NCBI GenBank assembly: GCA_018993155.1
Contig: JAGKSX010000091.1
Coordinates: 1 to 64,000, forward strand
Direction of reading: 5' to 3'
Origin: Hydrogenophaga sp.
GTDB taxonomy: Bacteria; Pseudomonadota; Gammaproteobacteria; Burkholderiales; Burkholderiaceae_C
DNA: 64,000 bases
Shown here: in pieces, positions 43,989 through 57,085 of the stretch
How positions within the stretch are numbered: the stretch's first letter is position 1
Layout: the number at the start of each line of letters is the position of its first letter
Position numbers and translations under genes: made by a program
The notes under the pieces: generated by a model
The model's database searches: none
What the model was told of the DNA's origin: nothing
What the model saw: the letters and a program-made list of their open reading frames with translations, nothing else

Positions 43989-46490
43989 ATGACAGGGGGT
44001 CAACCGATGAATCCACGTGACACAGCCGTGGCCCTGGCCGCATGGGTCACTTGCGGCCTCTCGCAGGCCGCCACGTTCACGGCCGCCAACGAAACGGAGT
44101 TGGCGGCGGCAATCCACGCGGCGAATGCCAGCGGGGATCCCGCTTCCACGATCAATTTGACCGCGGCCTTCACCCTCACCACCGCGCTGCCGCCGGTGCA
44201 AGGGGGCGTGACGATCAACAGCAACGGTTGGCAGATCGCCATCGAGTCGGTGGCCGGCGGGGCCCTGGTTTTGCAGCCCGGCGCGTCCTACGGCGTTTCC
44301 GGCCTGGCCGGCACTTTGCAGGTCGGCAACACGGCTGGCACCATCGGCACGCTCACCGTGCGAGGTGCGGGCACCAACGTCCGGACGGTCTTGCTTCAAG
44401 GTCTTGAAGGGCAGGCCCACATTCGCGTGCTCGATGGTGGTGTGCTTGTCTCCACCGGGCCATCCGGGATCCGCTTCGGCGGTCCCTCGGCCACGGTATC
44501 CAACGGCGGCGTGGCCCACGTGCTCGTCAGCGGCGCGGGCTCGGCCATGACCTCAGGGGTCTCGTACATTCACCAGCGCGGCACGCTCGAAGTGTCCAAC
44601 GGTGGTCACCTGGAGACCCGGGCAGCGATCCAGCTGGGCTCGATGCCCGGAGGCTTCACCGGTGTCGTGACCGGCGCGGGCTCCCGGCTCGGCACCACCC
44701 TGGGCGCCATCACCCTGGGTGCATCGGGCACGGCGAGCCTGCGTGTGTCCGACGGCGGGCTGCTTTCGGCCAACGGCGGCGCTGCCGCGCTCAACCTGGC
44801 CACGAACGCCAGTGGCGTTGCCACGTTGAACATCGGTGCGGCCGCGGGAGACGCGGCCATCGCCCCGGGCACGGTGCTCGCCTCGGTCGTCAACGGCGGC
44901 GCCGGCACGGCGGTGCTGAACTTCAACCACAACGCCAGTGCCCACGACTTCACCGCGCCCATCACCGGCAGCGTCACCCTGAACCACCTGGGCGGCGGCA
45001 CGACCACGCTGCGCGGTGCCAGCACCTATGCGGGTGCCACCACCGTGGCCGGCGGCACGCTTCGCGCGGGCGCGGCCCAGGTGTTCAGCGCCAACTCGGC
45101 CCACACCGTCGCCGCCGCAGGCACGCTGGACCTGGACCGCTTCGACCAGACGTTGACCCGCCTGAGCAACGCCGGCACGGTGTCGCTGTCGGGCGCCACA
45201 CTCACGCTGACCGGCGCCTATGTGGGCCTCGGCGGCACCATGAACCTGGGCGTCGGACCGGCCGGCGCTCCCCTGGTGTTCGCGGGTCCCACGGCCAGCG
45301 CCACGGGCACCACGCCACTGCGGATCACCAACCTCGGCAGTCTGGGCGCGCCCACCACGGGCGACGGCATCGAAGTGGTCAGCGCCACGGGCGGCGCGAC
45401 CACGACGGCCCAGACCACCCGCAACGCTTTCAGCCTGGCCGGCGGCCAGGTGGGCGGCGGCGCCTACGCCTACCAACTGCATGCGGGCGACGCCAGCGGC
45501 GCGGGCGAGAACTGGTACCTGCGCTCCACGGGTTACCGCAGCGAGGCCTCGCTGTACGCCGTGGTGCCCGAGCAATTCCGTTCCCTGGACATCGCCATGC
45601 TGGCCGATCGGCAGCAGCGCGTGGGCGAGCCGCGCGCCGCCAAGGACGGTGCCAGCGGCGGCGAACGCCAGGCCTGGGGCCGGATCTTCAACGTGAACCG
45701 CGACATCGCCCAGCAGGGCACCGTCAGCCCCACCAGCCACGGGCGCATCCGCGGTTTCCAGACCGGCACCGACCTGTGGGGCCATGCCCTGTGGCGCACC
45801 GGCGTCTACGTGGGCAAGCTCGGGAGCGACATGAAGGTCCATGGCCTGGCCAGCGGCGAGGTGAACTACGCCGCGGGCCGCAACGACCTGCGCAGCCAGT
45901 ACCTGGGTGGCTACGCCACTTGGCTGCCCGCGGATGGGCTGTATGTCGACGGCGTGCTGCAGGTGGGTGACCACCGCTACACCGCGCACGCGTCCACGGG
46001 GCTGGCGAGCACCGGCAAGGGCGACAGCCTCGTGGCCTCGATCGAAGTGGGGCGGGCCCTGGCGCTGGCGCCGCGCTGGGTGCTCGAGCCGCAGTTCCAG
46101 ATCGCCTACCAGCGCGTGAAACTGGACAGCAACACCATCAGCAACGCCGGCATCGAGCAGGACATCGACGGGGGCTGGATCGCCCGCGTGGGCGCGCGCA
46201 TCAAGGGCCAGTGGGACATCGGACCCGGACCGTTGCAAATCCATGGCGGCCTGAACCTCCACAAGCGCAGCAACGGCACCGACATCACCCGCTTCGTCGG
46301 CACGGGCGGCGGCACCGACATCCGCAGCCGCACCGGCGGCACCAGCAGCGAGCTCACGGCGGGCGCCAGCTGGCGGGTGAGCGCCCGCACCAGCGTGTAC
46401 GGCGAGCTTGGCAAGCTGTGGGACATGGCGGGCGGCGCGCGCACCCGCAGCGGCGTGAACGGCAGCGTGGGTGTGAAGCTGCTCTGGTGA
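43989..46490 (+). CDS. Autotransporter with pectin-lyase-like passenger
   Basis: An 833-residue type V secreted surface protein. A signal peptide (ending SQA-AT, ~residue 27) is followed by a passenger of beta-helix repeats rich in Gly, Thr and Asn (LTVRGAGTNV, ATVSNGGVAHVLVSGAG, LEVSNGGHLETR), an autotransporter-associated strand (LRGASTYAGATTVAGGTLRAGA) and a C-terminal ~290-residue beta-barrel ending in VGVKLLW with a terminal aromatic. The ATG at 43989 or 44007 could be used. Function unknown; adhesion is the usual guess. Confidence 0.85.
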   Translation: MTGGQPMNPRDTAVALAAWVTCGLSQAATFTAANETELAAAIHAANASGDPASTINLTAAFTLTTALPPVQGGVTINSNGWQIAIESVAGGALVLQPGASYGVSGLAGTLQVGNTAGTIGTLTVRGAGTNVRTVLLQGLEGQAHIRVLDGGVLVSTGPSGIRFGGPSATVSNGGVAHVLVSGAGSAMTSGVSYIHQRGTLEVSNGGHLETRAAIQLGSMPGGFTGVVTGAGSRLGTTLGAITLGASGTASLRVSDGGLLSANGGAAALNLATNASGVATLNIGAAAGDAAIAPGTVLASVVNGGAGTAVLNFNHNASAHDFTAPITGSVTLNHLGGGTTTLRGASTYAGATTVAGGTLRAGAAQVFSANSAHTVAAAGTLDLDRFDQTLTRLSNAGTVSLSGATLTLTGAYVGLGGTMNLGVGPAGAPLVFAGPTASATGTTPLRITNLGSLGAPTTGDGIEVVSATGGATTTAQTTRNAFSLAGGQVGGGAYAYQLHAGDASGAGENWYLRSTGYRSEASLYAVVPEQFRSLDIAMLADRQQRVGEPRAAKDGASGGERQAWGRIFNVNRDIAQQGTVSPTSHGRIRGFQTGTDLWGHALWRTGVYVGKLGSDMKVHGLASGEVNYAAGRNDLRSQYLGGYATWLPADGLYVDGVLQVGDHRYTAHASTGLASTGKGDSLVASIEVGRALALAPRWVLEPQFQIAYQRVKLDSNTISNAGIEQDIDGGWIARVGARIKGQWDIGPGPLQIHGGLNLHKRSNGTDITRFVGTGGGTDIRSRTGGTSSELTAGASWRVSARTSVYGELGKLWDMAGGARTRSGVNGSVGVKLLW

Positions 46491-46503
46491 CGCTCGCGCG
46501 GCC

Positions 46504-48666
<2,163 letters not shown>

Positions 48667-48753
48667 GCAATTCTCTTCATAACTGTCCCTGTGAGCAACA
48701 CTGGTTAATCCCGAGATGCAACAGCGTGTCCCGGGTGTCTCACTTTCGCTGTT

Positions 48754-48769
48754 AGCAAAGAGCCGGCCA
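48754..48769 (-). promoter_or_regulatory. Possible sigma-54 promoter of the activator gene
   Basis: On the minus strand TGGCCGGCTCTTTGCT has TGGC and TTGC at the right distance. Predicted start near 48743, about 75 bases before the activator gene. TGTCCC (48684, 48727) and TGTCTC (48736) motifs lie in the leader. Confidence 0.6.
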
Positions 48770-48946
48770 CCACCCGGGCCAGGCCGTGGCGCGCAAAGTT
48801 GACACACAAGGCGCCCATGAAGCGGCGGACTGTGACATCCGGTGCGACCGCAGGCGACCCGGTGATTCAAATTGGCACACCTTGCACGGGCCTGACCGGC
48901 CCTGCGGGCGGGCCCGTCCCTTGCGTGGCTCCGGTCCACGGCGCCA

Positions 48947-48962
48947 TGGCCTGCAACTTGCT
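48947..48962 (+). promoter_or_regulatory. Sigma-54 promoter of the cytochrome c-550 operon
   Basis: TGGCCTGCAACTTGCT matches the -24/-12 consensus with correct spacing and lies 42 bases before the cytochrome start. A GTGACA motif lies 115 bases upstream (48832-48837). This occupies the 337-bp divergent region between the activator and the cytochrome gene. Confidence 0.75.
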
Positions 48963-49003
48963 GTCCATGCCGGAAAAGACCCTTTCTGAACCGGAGACAA
49001 CCC

Positions 49004-49495
49004 ATGAAGATTTCGCGTTTCTCTCTTCCCTTGCGGGGCGCGCGCGGCCTGCTCGCGCTGGCCATCACCTGCGGCGTGGCCGCTGTGATGGCGCATGGCG
49101 ACGTGACACCGCAGGCGGTGGACACCAGCACCCTGCCGCAGCTCGGCACCAAGTGGCTCGATGCCAACCCCTACAGCAGCGGCCCCGCGAACAAGGAGGC
49201 GCTGCGCATCGGCACCTCGGCCTACAACCAGAACTGCGCGCGCTGCCATGGCCTGGAAGCGATCTCCGGAGGCATCTCGCCCGACCTGCGCAAGTTCGAC
49301 GGCGAATGCTCGGGTTACGCCGACGCGGCGAAGAAGGCCGCGTGCTTCAAGGAGATGGACGACTACTACATGGCCACCGTGCGCCGGGGCCGCGTGCGCG
49401 ACGGGCGCGTGTACATGCCGCCATTCGAAGGCACGCTGTCGCAGGAGGCGATCTGGTCGATCAAGACCTACCTCGAAACCCGACGCGAACCCTGA
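49004..49495 (+). CDS. pedF: Cytochrome c-550 PedF
   Basis: A 163-residue periplasmic cytochrome c, the electron acceptor used by PQQ-alcohol dehydrogenases. A signal peptide ends VMA-HG (~residue 30). The haem motif is C78-AR-C81-H82 (NCARCHGLEAISGG), and RVYMPPFEGTLSQEAIWSIKTYLE provides the axial Met. The DLRKFDGECSGY segment and the two extra cysteines are typical of PedF. CCGGAGACAA precedes the ATG. Confidence 0.9.
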   Translation: MKISRFSLPLRGARGLLALAITCGVAAVMAHGDVTPQAVDTSTLPQLGTKWLDANPYSSGPANKEALRIGTSAYNQNCARCHGLEAISGGISPDLRKFDGECSGYADAAKKAACFKEMDDYYMATVRRGRVRDGRVYMPPFEGTLSQEAIWSIKTYLETRREP

Positions 49496-49509
49496 GGCGG
49501 GAGACGCGC

Positions 49510-50382
49510 ATGACCACGACCCATCAACACCACCCCGACCGCCGCCAGGTGCTGGCGGCCCTGCTCGCCGCGAGCGTGCCACTGGCGCGCGCGCAGGCCG
49601 ACCTGAGCGACCTCGAACGAATCCGCGCGAATGGCGCGCTGAAAGTGGCGGTCTACAAGGACAACGCGCCGTTCTCCGACGGCCCGGCCAACGACCTCCA
49701 CGGCCTGGACGTGTCGATCGCCGCCGCGCTGGCGCGCCAGCTCCAGCTGAGGCTGGCGCTGCTCCCGTTCGACGCGGGCGAGAACATGAACGACGACCTG
49801 CGCAACATGGTCTGGCGCGGCCACTACCTGGGCTACGGCCCTGCCGACGTGATGCTGCAGGTGCCGGTGGACCGCTACCTGATGCAGAAGAACCGCCAGG
49901 TGATGATCCTCGCGCCCTACATGCGCCAGCAGCTGGTGCTGGCGCACGACACGCGCCGCATCGCCGAGGTGGCCACGCCCGAAGACCTCAAGGGCCTGCC
50001 GCTGGCCGCCGAGCGCGGGGCCGGCGCGGCCAGCGCGCTGATGGGCCACGGCGGCGGCCTGCTGCGCGCGCAGGTGGGCATCCACAACACCGGCGAGCAG
50101 GCGGTGCAGGCCGTGGTGGAGGGCAAGGCCGCCGCTGCCTATGTGACGCGCGCGCAGGCCGAATCGGTGCTCTCGCACACCGATCCGAGGCCGAGCCACA
50201 TCCGCCTGAGCATGCTCTCGCTCGGCGGCGTGCCCGACACCGGCTGGCCCGTGGGCATGGCGATCAAGGCCGAGAACAAGGAACTCGGCCAGGCGCTGGA
50301 GGGTGCCATGAAATCGATGCGCGACAGCGGCGAGCTGCTGGCCATCTTCCAGAAGCACGGGTTGACGCTCACCGCGCCCTGA
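49510..50382 (+). CDS. Quinoprotein-associated periplasmic binding protein (XoxJ/MxaJ-like)
   Basis: A 290-residue exported protein of the amino-acid-binding (SBP_bac_3) fold: LKVAVYKDNAPFSDG, GLDVSIAAALARQLQLRLA and LAPYMRQQLVLAHD. The signal peptide ends ARA-QA. MxaJ and XoxJ proteins of this type are needed for maturation or activation of quinoprotein dehydrogenases. It follows pedF by 14 bases and ends with a strong terminator. Confidence 0.87.
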   Translation: MTTTHQHHPDRRQVLAALLAASVPLARAQADLSDLERIRANGALKVAVYKDNAPFSDGPANDLHGLDVSIAAALARQLQLRLALLPFDAGENMNDDLRNMVWRGHYLGYGPADVMLQVPVDRYLMQKNRQVMILAPYMRQQLVLAHDTRRIAEVATPEDLKGLPLAAERGAGAASALMGHGGGLLRAQVGIHNTGEQAVQAVVEGKAAAAYVTRAQAESVLSHTDPRPSHIRLSMLSLGGVPDTGWPVGMAIKAENKELGQALEGAMKSMRDSGELLAIFQKHGLTLTAP

Positions 50383-50401
50383 GCGCCGCTGTCTTCGTCA
50401 A

Positions 50402-50436
50402 GGCCACTGGTTGCGCGCGCAACCAGTGGCCTTTTT
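50402..50436 (+). terminator. Intrinsic terminator of the cytochrome c-550 operon
   Basis: GGCCACTGGTTGC pairs perfectly with GCAACCAGTGGCC (13-bp stem) followed by TTTTT, about 20 bases after the binding-protein stop codon. Confidence 0.93.
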
Positions 50437-50551
50437 CATGGTGGGCGACCCGTGTGCCGCTTTGAGACAGCTCATGGGCGTGTGCGCGGTTCCGGGACAG
50501 TGCGAAGGCGCAGGTGTGCAGCTGTGCAGCGTTTTTCAATGCCAAACCCCA

Positions 50552-50567
50552 TGGCATGGAACTTGAA
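50552..50567 (+). promoter_or_regulatory. Sigma-54-like promoter of the aldehyde dehydrogenase gene
   Basis: TGGCATGGAACTTGAA has the -24 block and the spacing; the -12 block is TTGA instead of TTGC. Two direct repeats, GAGACAG (50464) and GGGACAG (50494), stand exactly 30 bp apart upstream, which would suit an activator binding site on one face of the helix. Confidence 0.6.
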
Positions 50568-50627
50568 GTGAGAGGAGGGCCTGAAGACACAGGCCTTGCC
50601 ATCAACGTTCACCCTGAGGAAGACAAC

Positions 50628-52148
<1,521 letters not shown>

Positions 52149-52231
52149 GCAACGCGTGCGGACCGGCCAAGCCGGATCCGCCGCGTTCTGGCAGGGGCAC
52201 TTCGCTCCGGAAAGACCTCAGGAGATCTCTC

Positions 52232-52603
52232 ATGGTTGAAAGAGTCATTGCCACACCGGCCGCCGTGGAATTGATCGATCGGCTCAAGGCGCAGCATGGC
52301 CCCGGGCTCATGTTCCACCAGAGCGGCGGCTGTTGCGACAACAGCGCGGCCAACTGCTACCTGCTGGGTGAGATCACCACCGGCGCGGGCGACGTGTACC
52401 TGGGCGACATCGGCGGCTGCCCGTTCTACATCGGCAAGGCGCAGTACGAATACTGGCGGCACACGCAGCTCATCATCGACGTGATCGACGGCCACGGCGG
52501 CACCTTCTCGCTCGAAGGCCCGCAAGGCAAGGCCTTCCACACGCGATCCCGGGTGTTCACGGCGCAGGAGATGGCCGAGCTGGACGCACAGGCCTTGCCC
52601 TGA
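52232..52603 (+). CDS. DUF779 family protein
   Basis: A 123-residue protein with the conserved MFHQSGGCCDNSAANCY and GGCPFYIGKAQYEYWRHTQ segments; the Cys cluster may bind metal. DUF779 genes regularly follow this type of aldehyde dehydrogenase, but their role is unknown. CAGGAGAT gives a strong ribosome-binding site. Confidence 0.9.
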   Translation: MVERVIATPAAVELIDRLKAQHGPGLMFHQSGGCCDNSAANCYLLGEITTGAGDVYLGDIGGCPFYIGKAQYEYWRHTQLIIDVIDGHGGTFSLEGPQGKAFHTRSRVFTAQEMAELDAQALP

Positions 52604-52616
52604 ACCACCACGCAGG

Positions 52617-52919
52617 CTAGGACAACCAGTCTTCCGCGTCAGGCCGGCGTGGGTCGTGGCTCGGCGGTGGAGGAGGAGGTGGCGGCGGCGCTTCGCTGGC
52701 GGCGAGTTGCTCCAGCACGATGGCGCTCTCCTTCATCACCTCTTCAAACAGCAGGCGAACCCTCAGCCGCGCCGCTTTCAATGCGGCGAGCTGCTGGGTG
52801 ACCCTTTCGCGGTCGGATGGGGAGAGATCAACGGACAGGGCGCGGAACGTTCGCTCGATGTCGGCCAGCTCGGCCTCGGCCTTTTTCCACGCATGGAGCT
52901 TGGGGGAGGGAATATCCAT
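52617..52919 (-). CDS. Short coiled-coil protein with polyproline tail
   Basis: A 100-residue protein predicted to be two helices (KKAEAELADIERTFRALS; DRERVTQQLAALKAARLRVRLLFEEVMKES) followed by a run of nine Pro residues and an acidic end. Family not recognised. It converges with the DUF779 gene and lies just past the end of the second autotransporter gene on the same strand. Coding character is fair; no strong ribosome-binding site was used to decide the start. Confidence 0.5.
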   Translation of the reverse strand: MDIPSPKLHAWKKAEAELADIERTFRALSVDLSPSDRERVTQQLAALKAARLRVRLLFEEVMKESAIVLEQLAASEAPPPPPPPPPSHDPRRPDAEDWLS

Positions 52920-53018
52920 GCCCCCAGCATGCGAGCGGGCCGCCCTGGCGCGGGTAGGAGAACGCCCCATGTCGGCGAAGGAAAGGGCCGAAGTTCTCGC
53001 CGATCGCTTCTTGGGCTG

Positions 53019-55001
53019 CTACCAGCGCATTCGCAGGCCCACGGCCCCGTTGAGTCCGCCGCTGTGTCGCGCATGCCCACCTGCGGCCCCCACGGTGCCG
53101 GTGAAGCGGGTCACATCCCGGCCTTTGCTGCGCTGGTACAGGTTCAGGCGGGCATAGGGTTGCAGCCTGCCGGCGGTGGTGGAGAGTTCGCCTTTCAAGC
53201 GCAGACCGGCGCGCACGGTCCAAGCGTTGTGCGTGTTCTGCTGCACGTCGGCGCCCGCGATGCGCACGCCGTCGAGGTCGATGCGCTGGTGGATGAACTG
53301 CAGTTGCGGCTCCAGCACCCAGCCCGCCGCGAGCGGGTAGCCCCGCCCCACTTCCACCGAGGCGAGCAGGCTGTCGCCCTTGCCGTGGGCGGCCGAGGCG
53401 GTCAGCGGCGCCACGCCGTAGCGGTGGCGCCCGACCTGCAGCACCGTGTCCGCGTACAGGCCGCTGGGGCTGAGGTAGGTGGCGTAGGCACCCAGGTAGT
53501 CGCTGCGCAGTCCGTTGCGGCCCACCGCCTGGTCGGCGATGCCGCTGGCGAAGCCGCGCACTTTCATGTCGCCGTCGAGCTGGCCCACATACAGGCCGGC
53601 GCGCCAGTCCGGCTGGGCCCACAGATCGACACCCGCCTGCAGGCCGTTGAGCCGGCCCTGGCTGCGCGGGCTCGCGTTGCCGCGCTGGCTCACGGTGCGC
53701 TCGGCGCTGATGAGGCGTGCCCAGGTCTGGCGCTCGGCGCCGCTGCCGGCGCCTTCGCCGATGCGCTGGTGCCAGTTGCCCAGCATCACGGTGTTGCCCA
53801 GCCGCAGTTGCTCGGGCAGCGCAGCGAACAGCGGCACCTCCACCCGGTAGGCGGGGATGGTGGCCCCCGCGGCGAGTGGGCTGGAGCGCAGGAACCAGCT
53901 TTCCCCCGCGCCACTGGCGTCCGCCGCGAACAGGCGGTATTCGTAGGCACCGGCGTCGACGTGTTCGCCCGCGAGGCGGAAGGCATTGCGGGTGGTCTGG
54001 GCCGTGGTGGTGGCACCGTTGAGCGCGCTGATGACCTCGATGCCATCGCCCGTGGTCAACGCGCCCAGACCGCCGAGGTTGGTGACCTGCACGGCGGTGG
54101 TGCCGCTGGCGCTGGCGCCCGCGCCAGTAAAAGCCGTGCCGATGCCGACCTGGTGGTTGTTCGTGTCGATCCACACGCCTTCGGCCCCACCCGCCAGCGT
54201 GGCGAAGCCGCGCAGGAAGTCGGCCTGGCTGAAGGTCGCGCGCAGGATGCCCCCGTTGAGGTTGAGCGTGGCGGTGCCCAGGCCCCGCTCGACCACATCG
54301 GTTTCCAGCACACCGCGCCCGCTGGCATCACCCAGCAGGTTCAGCGTGCCGGTGGAGCCGGCCAGCGCCGCGATGCGGGTCTGCGAGGTCTGCACCGTGC
54401 CGCTGTCCTCGATGGTCAGTTCGCCGATGCCCTCATAACCCACGTTCAACTGGGCCGAGAAATTCAGGCTGGACGCACGGCCGCTGACCGCGTCGCGGCC
54501 CGACACCGTGGCCGTGCCGTTGCCATTGGGCTGGTAGCCGAAGTAGGCGGTGTGGCCGGTGATCGCGCCGCCGTTGTCCACCGTGAGATCACCGGGGTCG
54601 GTAAAGCCCACGTAGAGGTTGGAGGTCAGTGCCCAGGTGGACACGTTGCCATCGGCGTCGACGCCCGAGACGGTGACCGAGGCCGTGCCGCCCATGGCGA
54701 TGTGGCCGTGCGAACTGCTCACTAGGCCCCCATTGAGGATGGAGAGCGAAGCGGTGCCGCCGGCGCCCACGTTCAGCTCACCCGGCATGGTCCAGGTGGA
54801 CACATGGCCGGCGCCGTCGCTGCCGGTGACGGTCACCGTGCCGTTGCCGCCGGCGTAGCCGATCGTGCCGTACGCGCTGCTCGCCGTGGCGCCGTCCTGG
54901 ATGGTCAGCGTGCCCACGTCCGTGTCGCCCACGTAGATTTCGCCGGCCTCGACCCAGTTGGGCGACGGCACGGGCAAAGGGCCCGGGTTCACGTCGCCCA
55001 C
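53019..55001 (-). pseudogene. Autotransporter lacking its signal peptide
   Basis: Residues show a beta-helix passenger with repeats such as LTIQDGATASSAYGTIGYAGG and LSILNGGLVSSSHGHIAMGG, then an autotransporter barrel ending VGLRMRW. The barrel and the TTGDGIEV...TTTAQTTRNAF linker closely parallel the autotransporter at 43989-46490, so the two are paralogues. The frame opens only 39 bases upstream of GTG 55001, at the very stop codon of the cupin gene, and has no signal peptide, ribosome-binding site or promoter. A deletion removing the 5' end is the likely cause. Confidence 0.75.
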
Positions 55002-55032
55002 GCTCGGCGCTCTCTTGAGGAGGCGGGTCGAC

Positions 55033-55500
55033 TCAGGTCAGATCGCGAGGCGGCACGCCCACCTCCGCGCAATGGCGCCGGTAGTCCGCGATGCGGTCGG
55101 CGGTGCTGATCCGCTGCAACACGCTGTGGTGTGCCCCCAGGTATTCCACGCTGCCCTTCACGACCACGTGCACCAGCAGCTCTTCGTCACCGGTGGCTTC
55201 CCACCAGTCCACATTGCCCGCAGGCTCGTGGATGTAGTCGCCCGCGCGCACCACGCGGCCGTCGTTGAGGCGGCGCTCGCCCGCCAGCGTGAGGGCATGC
55301 ACTTCGCCGGTGTGCCGGTGCAGGCCCAGGCGCACACCCGGCGCGAGCCGCATCAGCTCGACCCAGCCCGAGCCGTCTGGCAGGAACTGAATGGGAAGCG
55401 ACCACTTGCCCTCACCTTCGGGGATCCAGGCATTCAGGGCCGCGCGGCGCAGGGCCGTGGCCACGATCACATTCGCGAGTTCCATGGCGTTCCCCTTCAT
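55033..55500 (-). CDS. Cupin protein, 2,4'-dihydroxyacetophenone dioxygenase-like
   Basis: A 155-residue cupin with the metal-binding histidines in LGLHRHTGEVHALTLAG and the later segment GDYIHEPAGNVDWWEATGDEELLVHVVVKG, which is characteristic of the 2,4'-dihydroxyacetophenone dioxygenase family. That enzyme cleaves a C-C bond to give 4-hydroxybenzoate and formate; related anti-sigma ChrR-like cupins share the fold. Start ATG 55500 overlaps the tautomerase stop in ATGA, supporting the operon. Confidence 0.72.
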   Translation of the reverse strand: MKGNAMELANVIVATALRRAALNAWIPEGEGKWSLPIQFLPDGSGWVELMRLAPGVRLGLHRHTGEVHALTLAGERRLNDGRVVRAGDYIHEPAGNVDWWEATGDEELLVHVVVKGSVEYLGAHHSVLQRISTADRIADYRRHCAEVGVPPRDLT

Positions 55501-55895
55501 TGGTCCGGGTGCTGGTGGCGGTACTCCTGCGTCCGGCCGCCGAAGCCGTAGGCAGACGCGCGCACGTCCTGCACGTACACATAGCTTTCGGTGTGCACAT
55601 CGCCCAGGAGTCTTTCGAACAGCTCGAACGCCTCGGCCACATAGCGGGCCTTCTCGGCCTTGGTGTTGGTCTCGTCGACCACCTTCACATCGAAGTAGAA
55701 GCTGGTCTTCTTCAGCGCTGCCAGCGACTGGCCGGCGATGAACCAGTCGCGCGGGTCGACATAGTCGATCACCACGGCGGTGAGGTCGCGCCGTTTGCCG
55801 AGCACGCGGCTGGTCAGTTCGAGCAGCGCTTCCGTGATGCGCTCGGAGAGCTCGGGCGTGCGGGGCGCCGAGACCTGGACATTGAGGATGGGCAT
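55497..55895 (-). CDS. Tautomerase-superfamily protein
   Basis: A 132-residue protein beginning MPILNVQVSAPRTPELSERITEALL split by its first turn; the N-terminal Pro after the initiator Met is the catalytic residue of 4-oxalocrotonate-tautomerase-type enzymes. The ATG 55895 is chosen because it exposes that Pro; an upstream in-frame ATG-less extension lacks meaning. Coupled to the cupin gene. Two tautomerase-like halves may be present (VIDYVDPRDWF ... RYVAEAFELFERLLGDV). Confidence 0.75.
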   Translation of the reverse strand: MPILNVQVSAPRTPELSERITEALLELTSRVLGKRRDLTAVVIDYVDPRDWFIAGQSLAALKKTSFYFDVKVVDETNTKAEKARYVAEAFELFERLLGDVHTESYVYVQDVRASAYGFGGRTQEYRHQHPDQ

Positions 55896-56027
55896 GGTGG
55901 CATTCCTTGGTTGGTTGGGTGGCCTTGACTTTAGAAAAAGCCACCCCACCCGGAAACCGCCCGGCAAGCCAATGGGTTTTGCTCCAGACGCAAAAGCAAA
56001 GGAAGAACGGCATCGATGCCGATGACG

Positions 56028-56993
56028 TCATTGCCGAACGGAGCGCCGAGGCGCAGGGCGCTTTCGGGCCGGCTGCTGAACGGGCGTGATGCCGTCGGCA
56101 TCGAAGAGTTGTTTGATCTGCGCACGCAGCCACTGGTAGCTCGGCTCCCGATGCGTCCGGCGGTGCCAGTAGACGTGGATGGGAAACGACGGAGGCCGAA
56201 ACGGCAGGGGCAGCACAGCGACCGCATGCGTCTTCGAGGCTTCGAGCGCAAACGCCATGGGGACCGTGGCAACGAGATCGGACCGGGCAACGATCACGGG
56301 AAGGCTGAGGTGGCTCGGCGTTCCCAGGACGACCTTGCGCTGGATGCGTTCGCGCTCAAGCGCCTCCTCCAGCAGCGATGTGGAGCGGGCGGCTGTCTTG
56401 ACCACCGCATGGCCAAGGCTTGCATACACCGAGCGCGTCAAGCCGGATCGAACGGCGGGATGACCCTTGCGCACCATGCAGGCATAGGTGTGGCTGTACA
56501 GGGACTGGCGGAAGTAGGCGTCGCGCTCCAGATCCGGCAGGTAGCCGATGGCCAGATCGACCTCGCCCGTGGCGAGGCGCTCGCGCAAGGGCGTCTGGCT
56601 GGGTGACGAGATCTGGAGCGACGTTCCGGGTGCCTCGATGGCCAGATGGGCGATCAGGTCCGGCAGGAAGATCACCTCTGCCACGTCCGACATGGAAAGC
56701 CTGAATGGCGTCTCGGACCGCAGCGGATCGAAGACCGTCGATCCAAACACATCCTGCTCTACCTGCAACAGCATGGTGCGGGCGGTTTCTGCCAGCAGCA
56801 ACGCCCGTGGCGTGGGCCGCATGCCCCCGGGACTGCGGACGAACAGCTCATCCCCCAGTTGATCGCGCAAGCGCGCGAGGGCGGTGCTGAGGCCCGACTG
56901 GCTCATCTGCAGCGCCTCGGCCGCCCGCCCCAGATGGCGCGTCTGATCCAGGGCCACCAGCAGTCTCAGCAGATTCAGATCCAGTTTCTTCAT
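56028..56993 (-). CDS. LysR-family transcriptional regulator
   Basis: A 321-residue regulator. The N-terminal helix-turn-helix is LDLNLLRLLVALDQTRHLGRAAEALQMSQSGLSTALARLR (residues ~3-45) and the remainder is the usual co-inducer domain (PFRLSMSDVAEVIFLPDLIAHL, LATGEVDLAIGYLPD). NodD/PcpR-like relatives respond to aromatic compounds. It is divergent from the hydrolase-hydroxylase pair and upstream of the cupin-tautomerase pair, so it probably controls both. Confidence 0.92.
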   Translation of the reverse strand: MKKLDLNLLRLLVALDQTRHLGRAAEALQMSQSGLSTALARLRDQLGDELFVRSPGGMRPTPRALLLAETARTMLLQVEQDVFGSTVFDPLRSETPFRLSMSDVAEVIFLPDLIAHLAIEAPGTSLQISSPSQTPLRERLATGEVDLAIGYLPDLERDAYFRQSLYSHTYACMVRKGHPAVRSGLTRSVYASLGHAVVKTAARSTSLLEEALERERIQRKVVLGTPSHLSLPVIVARSDLVATVPMAFALEASKTHAVAVLPLPFRPPSFPIHVYWHRRTHREPSYQWLRAQIKQLFDADGITPVQQPARKRPAPRRSVRQ

Positions 56994-57008
56994 CGCAATT
57001 ACCGATAA

Positions 57009-57026
57009 GCAAATTCGGCATTTTGC
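57009..57026. promoter_or_regulatory. Dyad in the LysR/hydrolase intergenic region
   Basis: GCAAA-N8-TTTGC is a dyad centred between the divergent genes, 16 bases upstream of the LysR start codon. LysR regulators often bind such AT-rich dyads (T-N11-A type). Only the symmetry and position support it. Confidence 0.35.
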
Positions 57027-57085
57027 GATTGATCGAATGTCGGCGCCAGCGTAAGGTCGCACCCCATCACACAGGAGACAAGGCC

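Noticed and set aside
48873-48887. TGGCACACCTTGC as a sigma-54 promoter upstream of the cytochrome c-550 gene
   Set aside because: The two blocks are two bases too close; a correctly spaced element exists at 48947-48962.
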